From assembly GCF_019880585.1 (NCBI RefSeq), contig NZ_JAINVV010000012.1:1-64000 (forward strand): DNA of 64,000 nt, in the 5' to 3' direction. Source of the stretch: Sphingomonas colocasiae (GTDB taxonomy: Bacteria > Pseudomonadota > Alphaproteobacteria > Sphingomonadales > Sphingomonadaceae). Made by a program: the position numbers and the translations under genes. Positions 58,135-64,000 of the stretch are shown one piece after another; position 1 is the first letter of the stretch, and each line of letters begins with the position of its first letter. The notes beneath the pieces are model-generated. The model saw only the letters and a list, made by a program, of their open reading frames with translations, was not told where the DNA came from and did not search any database.

Positions 58135-59856
58135 GTGAACGAAAATCAAGGCGACCGGCGTTCGTCGGCATGGTTCGGGCTCGACAGTCCGACCGGGCTG
58201 ATCCACCGATCCTGGCTGCGCAACCAGGGCATTCCCGCATCGATGCTGGATGGCCGGCCGGTCGTCGGCATCTGCAACAGCTGGTCCGAACTGACGCCCT
58301 GCAACGCCCATCTTCGGGATCTTGCCGATTATGTGAAGCGCGGGGTCTATGAAGCCGGGGGGCTGCCGCTCGAATTTCCGGTCATGTCGCTCGGCGAAAC
58401 GCTGATGCGGCCAACGACGATGCTGTACCGGAACCTCGTCAGCATGGATGTCGAGGAATCGATCCGCGCCAATCCGATCGACGGCGTGGTGCTGCTATGC
58501 GGCTGCGACAAGACCACGCCGGCATTGGCGATGGGGGCCGCGAGCGTCGATCTGCCGACGATCGTGGTTTCCGGCGGCCCCATGCTCAACGGCAAGTTCG
58601 AAGGCGCCACCATCGGTTCGGGCACCAGCCTGTGGAGCATGTCGGACGATGTGCGTGCGGGGCGGATGACGATGGCGGAGATGGCGGGCGTCGAAGCGGC
58701 GATCTCGCGCTCGGCGGGAAGCTGCATGACGATGGGCACCGCCTCCAGCATGGCGGCGATGATGGAAGCCATGGGGCTGGCCTTGCCGCAGAACGGCGCC
58801 ATCCCGGCGGTCGATTCGCGCCGCCGCATGCTCGCGCATGAATCGGGCCGCGCGATCGTCGATCTGGTTGAACGCGATGTCCGTTTGTCGGCCCTGCTCA
58901 CGCGGAGCGCCTTCGAGAACGCGTTGCGGCTGAACGCGGCGCTCGGCGGGTCGACAAATGTCGCGATCCACCTGCTCGCCATCGCCGGGCGTGTCGGCGT
59001 AGCGCTCGATCTCGACGATATCGACCACCTCAATCGCGACATACCGCTGCTCGCGGACGTGATGCCGGGCGGAGGCCGGTTGATGGAGGATTTCTATTAT
59101 GCAGGCGGCGTGCCCGCGGTGATGCGCCGGCTGGGCGAATTGATCGATCGCAGCGCCCCCACCGTCACCGGCACGATCGGCGACATGATCGCGGGTGCGC
59201 CCTGCTGGGACGACACGATGATCCGGCCGATGACGGACCCGATCAAGCCCGCGGGCGGGATCGCCGTGCTGCGCGGGAACCTCGCGCCCGACGGCGCCGT
59301 CCTCAAGCTGTCGGCGGTGACGCCCGCCTTGCTGACGCATCGCGGACCCGCGCTGGTGTTCGACGGCGTCGCCGATCTCAAACGCCGGATCGACGATCCG
59401 TCGCTCGGCGCAACGGCGGACAGCGTCCTGATCCTTCGCGGCGCCGGCCCGCGAGGCTATCCCGGCATGCCGGAGGCAGGCAGCATCCCCATTCCAGCCA
59501 CCCTGCTTGCGCAGGGCGTGAAGGATATGGTGCGGATCTCGGACGCCCGGATGAGCGGAACCTCCGGGGGCACCGCCATTCTCCACGTCGCGCCCGAAGC
59601 GGCCGTCGGCGGACCGCTGGCACTGGTCCGCGATGGCGACATGGTCGAGCTCGACGTCGCGGCACGACGCCTGCATCTGGACATATCGCCGGAGGAACTG
59701 GCGAAGCGCGGCGCTGAATCCTGGCAGGCCCCATCACCCGTTTATACCGGCGGCTATGCCGATCTTTACCAGATGCATGTGCAACAGGCCGATCGCGGCG
59801 CGGATTTCGATTTCCTGATCGGCTGCCGCGGTTCGGATCCGCCGCCCGCCTACTGA
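58135..59856 (+). CDS. IlvD/Edd family dehydratase
   Basis: A 573-residue iron-sulfur dehydratase that removes water from 2,3-dihydroxy acids (sugar acids or dihydroxy branched acids) to give 2-keto acids. The cluster cysteines appear at Cys56 (ELTPCNAHL), Cys124 (LLCGCDKTTPA) and Cys197 (GSCMTMGTAS), with the carbamylated Lys126 and base Ser477 (MSGTSGG). These are each offset by three from the [2Fe-2S] L-arabinonate dehydratase of Rhizobium leguminosarum as I recall it (59, 127, 200, Lys129, Ser480). GTG at 58135 has GAGGGGA 8 nt upstream. A sugar-acid-type dehydratase is more likely than the housekeeping valine-pathway enzyme. Confidence 0.9.
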   Translation: MNENQGDRRSSAWFGLDSPTGLIHRSWLRNQGIPASMLDGRPVVGICNSWSELTPCNAHLRDLADYVKRGVYEAGGLPLEFPVMSLGETLMRPTTMLYRNLVSMDVEESIRANPIDGVVLLCGCDKTTPALAMGAASVDLPTIVVSGGPMLNGKFEGATIGSGTSLWSMSDDVRAGRMTMAEMAGVEAAISRSAGSCMTMGTASSMAAMMEAMGLALPQNGAIPAVDSRRRMLAHESGRAIVDLVERDVRLSALLTRSAFENALRLNAALGGSTNVAIHLLAIAGRVGVALDLDDIDHLNRDIPLLADVMPGGGRLMEDFYYAGGVPAVMRRLGELIDRSAPTVTGTIGDMIAGAPCWDDTMIRPMTDPIKPAGGIAVLRGNLAPDGAVLKLSAVTPALLTHRGPALVFDGVADLKRRIDDPSLGATADSVLILRGAGPRGYPGMPEAGSIPIPATLLAQGVKDMVRISDARMSGTSGGTAILHVAPEAAVGGPLALVRDGDMVELDVAARRLHLDISPEELAKRGAESWQAPSPVYTGGYADLYQMHVQQADRGADFDFLIGCRGSDPPPAY

Positions 59857-59881
59857 CCGTCCGCCCCGGCCGTCCGCTGCG

Positions 59882-60412
59882 TCAGGACCGGCTGGCGGCG
59901 ACGGCGCGCGCCTGCCCACCCGATCGCGCAGGGCCCTGCTGCGTCACCTCCTCGATATTCCACGCGTCTTTGGCGAGGTTCGGCGCGGCGGCGATCTCGA
60001 CCATCACCTCCGCCCATATCTCCATCTTCTCCTGGCCGACGCGTTCGGCGACCGTCTCGAGCACGCTTTCCTGGCAACGATCCAGCGCGGCTTCGAATTT
60101 CCGGCCGGCGGGTGTGAGCTTCACCGATTTGGCGCGCCGATGCAGCGGATCGACTTCGACCTGGACCAGATTTGCGCGAAGCAGCCCGTGAATTGATTTG
60201 TGCAGCGCCTGTTTCGACGTGCCGTTGCGCACCGCCAGTTCGCTGAGCGAACGAGCAACGCCCTTGCTCAGCGAATCCAGCACGCGATGATGATTGCGCC
60301 ACAATTTACGGCGCGTGAGCAGAACATCCGATTCCTTCGCGACATTCATCAGCGCGAACCAGACGAGATGCACATAACGCTTGAGATCGTCGCTACCAGC
60401 GGTGCTCGGCAC
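59882..60412 (-). CDS. MarR family transcriptional regulator
   Basis: A 176-residue winged-helix regulator. The recognition region is SLSELAVRNGTSKQALHKSI (about residues 56-75), with the wing VQVEVDPLHRRAKSVKLTPAG (about 84-104) typical of MarR proteins. The C-terminal part (about 150-176) is an unstructured Gln/Arg/Ala-rich tail. GTG at 60412 is used; the ATG 7 nt upstream is out of frame. It converges on the IlvD gene and is the only regulator in the island, so it is the prime candidate for binding the island motif. An ATGCGA..TCGCAT palindrome lies about 33-52 bp before its start. Confidence 0.86.
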   Translation of the reverse strand: MPSTAGSDDLKRYVHLVWFALMNVAKESDVLLTRRKLWRNHHRVLDSLSKGVARSLSELAVRNGTSKQALHKSIHGLLRANLVQVEVDPLHRRAKSVKLTPAGRKFEAALDRCQESVLETVAERVGQEKMEIWAEVMVEIAAAPNLAKDAWNIEEVTQQGPARSGGQARAVAASRS

Positions 60413-60545
60413 GGTTCATTGTCCTGTCAGACCAATATCATGAAATGCGATAGGGCAGTCGCATGCGGTTGTCGATTGGAGCGCATGGCGAAGCAGCTTG
60501 CGGCCTCTGCCGCCGCTCTTTCCATCACATCGCTCGACGGTTCAC

Positions 60546-61925
60546 TCAGCTCGCGAAATAGCCGTACCACAAGAGAAGCAGGACCAGCCGGGGCGCGAAG
60601 GCCGAGCGGCTGAACCCCGTCAGCATCGCGGCAACCAATGCCGCGGCCAGACCCGTGGCCAGCGCGAGCAGCAACGGCACGGCAGAGAGTTGCGCGATCG
60701 CGGCGGGCAGCGCCATCAGCACCGCCCATGCCGTTCCCGCCAGGACGAAGGCGATCCGGCGCGGCATCGGCGCCAGCATCGCCACCCCGCCAAGCGTGCG
60801 GAGACGTTCGCTGCGCGCCGCATGCGCGACCAGGCCGAAGATCAACGGCAGCAGCGCCGCCGGGCTGCCGATATGGCGATAATCGCCGAGCAGGCCGAGC
60901 ATCGCCGCACCCGCCGCCAGGATCAGGAACGGGCGCCCATCGCCGATCAGACGGAACTCCGCCTTGAACAGCCCGATCAACGGATGCGCGGTGAGTGGCG
61001 CGGGCGTCGTCGAGGGCGTCGCGGGCGCGGCGGGACGAAAGGCGAAGAGACGCGCGAAAAGCCCGGGTCTCGCCGCTTTCGGCCTGGCGATATGCGGGGC
61101 GTAGATCAGGCCGGACAGCGCGGCGAGCGCGACCGCGAGCACAGCCCAGGTCGCGCGCGACGCCAGATAGCCCGGGGCGGCCAGCCCCGCCATCGCATCG
61201 AGCGGCACGCGGCCCGGCAGGATGCGCGTGACGCCGATGCTGAAATCGCCCATCGCCAGCGGCTGCGGCCCGGTCAGCGGACGGACGAAACCCGTCAGGT
61301 CGAGCATGTTGGCCGCATAGGAGGATGGCAGGCTGCTGAGCACCGCCGGCACCGAGATCATCGCCAGCCAGATGATGAAGAACATGGTCTCGCCCCACCC
61401 GCCGCGCGTGAACCGCAGCGAATCGACGAGGCTGCGGATCGCCGCGAGCGCCATCAGGCTTGGCGCCGCGACGATCCACAATGTCAGCGCGACATGCCCG
61501 ATATTGAGCGGACCGCTGCCGACCAGCCAAGCCAGGAACCAGCCCGCGACCGTCAGCGCGGCAAGCACCGCGAACAGCACCGCAACGTCGGCGCCGAAAC
61601 GCCCGAGCGCGATCGCCACGCGCGAGGCCGGCGTGACTTCCTCGATCTGCCAGGGCTGGATGCGCGTGACGTTCGAGCGGAGATAGAGAAAGCCGACGGG
61701 CAGCAGCAATGTCGAGACGATGATGCCCAGCGTGACGCCCAGCGTGGCGGAGGTCATCACCGGCAGATGCCCACCGATCGCGACCTGCAGCCCCGTCCCG
61801 TCATCCTGCGCGACCATATAGCGCGCGCCGATCGGCGCGATCAGCAGCAGCAGCCACAGGCCGCGACTGGACGAATAGCGCGTGAGCGTGGTCCGGAACG
61901 CGGACGCCGTGACCGCCGCGCTCAT
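60546..61925 (-). CDS. ABC-2 type permease, function unknown
   Basis: A 459-residue membrane protein with about 10-12 hydrophobic helices in two halves separated by an Ala/Pro-rich cytosolic stretch (about residues 262-290, ending PLTAHPLIGLFKAEFR). It looks like an ABC-2-type exporter subunit. The start overlaps the ATPase stop (ATGA at 61922-61925), so both are made together. No sequence feature reveals the substrate. The neighbouring ccmAB genes suggest, weakly, a link to haem or copper protein maturation. Confidence 0.78.
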   Translation of the reverse strand: MSAAVTASAFRTTLTRYSSSRGLWLLLLIAPIGARYMVAQDDGTGLQVAIGGHLPVMTSATLGVTLGIIVSTLLLPVGFLYLRSNVTRIQPWQIEEVTPASRVAIALGRFGADVAVLFAVLAALTVAGWFLAWLVGSGPLNIGHVALTLWIVAAPSLMALAAIRSLVDSLRFTRGGWGETMFFIIWLAMISVPAVLSSLPSSYAANMLDLTGFVRPLTGPQPLAMGDFSIGVTRILPGRVPLDAMAGLAAPGYLASRATWAVLAVALAALSGLIYAPHIARPKAARPGLFARLFAFRPAAPATPSTTPAPLTAHPLIGLFKAEFRLIGDGRPFLILAAGAAMLGLLGDYRHIGSPAALLPLIFGLVAHAARSERLRTLGGVAMLAPMPRRIAFVLAGTAWAVLMALPAAIAQLSAVPLLLALATGLAAALVAAMLTGFSRSAFAPRLVLLLLWYGYFAS

Positions 61926-62563
61926 GCCGGCTGCACGCGGCCGCCTTCGACGCGCAGCACGGCCGCCGCATGCGGCGCGAGTTCGTCGGCAAGATGGGTG
62001 GTCATCACGACCGCGGCGGTCCGCGCACGCTCGACGACGAGCGCGCCGAGCAGGCGGGCGGTCTCCCGGTCGAGTTCGGCGGTCGGCTCGTCCAGCGCCA
62101 GCAGCCGTGGCGCACCAAGTAGCGCCTGGGCGAAGATCAGCCGGCGCCGCATGCCGCCCGAATAGGTCCCGATGCGATTGCCGATATCGGCCCCCAGGCC
62201 GATCGCCTCGGCAATGCCCGCGAACTGCGCATCGGCCGCAGCGAGATCGAGCCCCTTCAATGCCGCCATATGCATCGCGAAGGCGCGGGCGCTCAGATCG
62301 TCGGGCAGATCGACCGCCTGCGGCGCATAGCCGAGCGACCGGCGCAGCGCCGCACGACCGGCGGGAAGCGGCGTCCCATCCCAGATCACCCGGCCCGCGC
62401 TGGGCCGTTCGGCGCTCGCGACAAGGCGCAGCAATGTCGATTTTCCGGCCCCGCTGGGGCCGGTGAGCAAGGTCAGCCCGATGGGGAAATCGATGGTCAC
62501 GCCGTCGAGAACGCATTTGCGTCCATAGGACTTGCGAACCTGATCAAGCGCGAGAATTTTCAT
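61922..62563 (-). CDS. ABC transporter ATP-binding protein
   Basis: A 213-residue stand-alone nucleotide-binding subunit. Walker A LLTGPSGAGKSTLLRL (about residues 32-47), Q-loop GYAPQAVDLP, signature YSGGMRRRLIF, Walker B LLALDEPTAELD and H-loop TTHLAD are all intact. ATG at 62563 lacks a ribosome site but is preceded, 9 nt away, by a perfect TATAAT; the TTG 36 bp upstream is an alternative. It pairs with the downstream ABC-2 permease. Confidence 0.9.
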   Translation of the reverse strand: MKILALDQVRKSYGRKCVLDGVTIDFPIGLTLLTGPSGAGKSTLLRLVASAERPSAGRVIWDGTPLPAGRAALRRSLGYAPQAVDLPDDLSARAFAMHMAALKGLDLAAADAQFAGIAEAIGLGADIGNRIGTYSGGMRRRLIFAQALLGAPRLLALDEPTAELDRETARLLGALVVERARTAAVVMTTHLADELAPHAAAVLRVEGGRVQPA

Positions 62564-62572
62564 ATCAGGTGT

Positions 62573-62578
62573 ATTATA
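62573..62578 (-). promoter_or_regulatory. Consensus -10 box 9 nt before the ATPase start
   Basis: TATAAT on the minus strand ends at 62573 and the ATG is at 62563. Transcription would begin about 3 nt before the start codon, giving a leaderless message. The -35 (TTGTCT, 15 bp upstream) is weak and closely spaced. Confidence 0.45.
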
Positions 62579-62610
62579 TTGGCAAGACAGTTCAGACAAG
62601 CGCTATATGG

Positions 62611-63258
62611 CTATTCCCGCCCCGCCCGGATCGCCGCCCCGGCGGCGAATGGCCCCATGCCGACCAGGATCAGGCTCGATGCCGCGAGCAGCTTGAGCCC
62701 GCCGCCACCGAATTCGCCGAGCGAACCGGCGCCGAAGATGATCAACGGCACGGCGAGCGGCAGCAGCAGCAGCCCGGCAAGCGCGCCCGCGCCGCGCAGC
62801 CCGGCGGTGATCGCGCCGATCATCACGCCCAACGCGGCGAGCCCGGGCGTGCCCACCGCCAGTCCGAGTTCGAGCCGCCAGAGCGTCGCGCCGTCGAGAT
62901 TGAGCAATGCGGAGGCCGGCAGCGTCGCCAGCATCAGCGGCGGGCCGAAGCTCAACCAGTGCGACAGGATCCGGGTGGCGGCGACGGCTTCGTCGCTGAC
63001 GCCGCGAATCGCGATCTGGTCGAGCACGCCGGCGCGCGTATCGGGTTCGATCAGCCTTTCGATCGGCAGCAGTGCGGCGAGCAAAGCCGCGATCCAGACC
63101 ACGCCGCCGCCGGTTCGCGCAAGCAGTTGCGCATCCGGGCCGACCGCGAAGGGAAACAGGGTGGCGACCAGCAGGAAAAAGGCGACGGGCAAGAGCGCCC
63201 CGCCCGCGCGATAGGCCAGGGCGACGTCGCGGCGCACGAGCAGCAGCAACAGCTTCAT
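62611..63258 (-). CDS. ccmB: Haem exporter membrane protein CcmB
   Basis: Six-helix membrane subunit of the CcmABCD haem-handling complex for c-type cytochrome maturation. The 215-residue length and pattern are typical: a short cytosolic start (MKLLLLLVRRDVALAYRAGG), WIAALLAALLPIERLIEPDTRAGVLDQ, and GTPGLAALGVMIGAIT and LLLPLAVPLIIFGAG near the end. It overlaps the ccmA stop by 4 nt. The rest of the ccm set is not visible. Confidence 0.95.
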   Translation of the reverse strand: MKLLLLLVRRDVALAYRAGGALLPVAFFLLVATLFPFAVGPDAQLLARTGGGVVWIAALLAALLPIERLIEPDTRAGVLDQIAIRGVSDEAVAATRILSHWLSFGPPLMLATLPASALLNLDGATLWRLELGLAVGTPGLAALGVMIGAITAGLRGAGALAGLLLLPLAVPLIIFGAGSLGEFGGGGLKLLAASSLILVGMGPFAAGAAIRAGRE

Positions 63259-63839
63259 CGCGCCGCTCCCAGCGAAATCGTGCGCGCGCCATCCAGCTTC
63301 AGCGGCTGATGCGATGCGACGAGCAGCAGCCCACCGCCCGCGCGATGCGTGGCCATCGCGGCTTCGAGCCGGCCGATCGATTCGGCGTCGAGCCCGTTTC
63401 CGGGTTCGTCGAGCAGCCAGATCGGCGCGCCGCTCGCGATCGCGCGCGCCAGCGTCGCGCGCTTGCGCTGTCCGGTCGAGAGCATCCGCACCGGTACCGA
63501 TGCGAGCCGTGCAAGCCCCATCGCGTCCAGCGCGGGCGCGACACGATCGATTCCACCATCCAATCGCGCCCAGAAAGCGAGCGCGTCACCAAGGCTCGCC
63601 TGCGGATCGAGCGCGGTATTCTCGTCGGCAAGCGCGATACCACCGTCGCGCTCCACGATGCCGGCGGCCGGCAGCAACAATCCGGCGGCCAGCCGCAGCA
63701 GGCTCGACTTGCCGATGCCGTTGGGGCCGGTCACCAGCGCCGCCTCGCCGGCGCCGAGCGCGAAGCCCAGTCCCTCGAACAGCAGCCGTCCGCCGCGCAT
63801 GCAGGCGACGCCCCGGAATTCGAGCCGCGCGCCGGTCAC
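63255..63839 (-). CDS. ccmA: Cytochrome c biogenesis ATPase CcmA
   Basis: ATP-binding subunit that drives release of holo-CcmE in cytochrome c maturation. The 194-residue protein carries Walker A TGPNGIGKSSLLRLAAG (about residues 39-55), the CcmA-type signature MLSTGQRKRATLARAI and Walker B WLLDEPGNGLD. GTG at 63839 starts the protein and overlaps the stop of the upstream metallopeptidase gene. It is coupled to ccmB by a 4-nt overlap. Confidence 0.95.
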   Translation of the reverse strand: MTGARLEFRGVACMRGGRLLFEGLGFALGAGEAALVTGPNGIGKSSLLRLAAGLLLPAAGIVERDGGIALADENTALDPQASLGDALAFWARLDGGIDRVAPALDAMGLARLASVPVRMLSTGQRKRATLARAIASGAPIWLLDEPGNGLDAESIGRLEAAMATHRAGGGLLLVASHQPLKLDGARTISLGAAR

Positions 63840-64000
63840 CCGCGCTCGACCTCTCGAACCTCGTCCTCCAGCGCATGCATGTCGGCGTCCGACAGGCCGA
63901 AGTGATGGCCGACCTCATGGATCAGGACATGGGTCACCAGCGCTTCCAGCGACACGCCGGTTTCGACCCATTCATCGAGCAGCGGCCGGCGATAGAGATG
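63836..64000 (-). CDS. Zincin-like metallopeptidase, partial (3' end)
   Basis: The last 54 residues of a small metallopeptidase-family protein, cut by the window edge. THVLIHEVGHHFGLSDADMHALE contains the zinc motif HEVGH, and the following FGLSDADM is typical of the short proteobacterial zincin family encoded near cytochrome c maturation genes. Its stop (TGA at 63836-63838) overlaps the ccmA GTG start. The N-terminus lies beyond position 64000. Confidence 0.85.
   Translation of the reverse strand, partial: HLYRRPLLDEWVETGVSLEALVTHVLIHEVGHHFGLSDADMHALEDEVREVERG

Overview
The window is GC-rich alphaproteobacterial DNA, most likely from the Sphingomonadales. This rests on gene content and order: prfA-prmC-DUF4167, pyrE-pdxJ-acpS-lepB, ctaC-ctaD ... 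ctaB-small protein-ctaG-ctaE-DUF983-SURF1-thrC, an RcnB-type protein, a spinster-like MFS carrier, and a TonB-dependent receptor heading a catabolic cluster. I saw no rRNA, tRNA, prophage, insertion sequence or CRISPR array. The window is chromosomal and densely packed; its right edge cuts a small metallopeptidase gene.

Layout. 0.2-7.7 kb: a lone Wzx-like flippase, a CBS protein, a two-helix membrane protein coupled to a thioesterase, two adjacent DUF4139 proteins and a phosphate-selective-type porin. 7.7-19.6 kb: a hisS-prfA-prmC-DUF4167 operon, DUF1345, M61 peptidase, ppa, recQ, an Atm1-type ABC exporter and a small cysteine-bearing protein. 19.6-26.9 kb: a long regulatory intergenic region before a membrane-anchored winged-helix/TPR protein, then RcnB, an orphan [2Fe-2S] subunit, a LigB-type dioxygenase, a class II aldolase, and rpsU with an FKBP. 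27-30.7 kb: pyrE-pdxJ-acpS-lepB plus an AI-2E family permease. 30.9-41.4 kb: the aa3 cytochrome c oxidase and assembly genes, interrupted after ctaD by a terminator and a quinone-linked D-lactate dehydrogenase, then thrC and an rRNA methyltransferase-like gene. 41.5-60.4 kb: a catabolic island. 60.5-64 kb: an ABC-2 transporter, ccmB, ccmA and the partial metallopeptidase.

The catabolic island is the best candidate for an undescribed system. It holds a periplasmic beta-propeller, a TonB receptor, a quinone oxidoreductase-like protein, an MFS carrier, a D-2-hydroxyacid dehydrogenase, a class II aldolase, a crotonase, a double-headed (fused) acyl-CoA dehydrogenase, an ADP-forming acyl-CoA synthetase, an alpha/beta hydrolase, a limonene-monooxygenase-like LLM flavoprotein, a short-chain dehydrogenase, an IlvD/Edd dehydratase and a MarR regulator. 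Four of its transcription units carry copies of one promoter-like motif (CCNGGTTGAC, usually followed by GA), always pointing in the direction of transcription, which suggests one regulon. The enzymes fit uptake of a hydrophobic cyclic or terpenoid-like compound, oxidation and ring opening, CoA activation and beta-oxidation. The substrate is inferred, not known.

A second theme is palindromic repeats. Eight of the ten convergent gene junctions hold a sizeable inverted repeat (terminator-like, REP-like or larger). Two of them, at 3.1 kb and 46.4 kb, are diverged copies of the same two-hairpin element. The two junctions inside the right half of the catabolic island have none.
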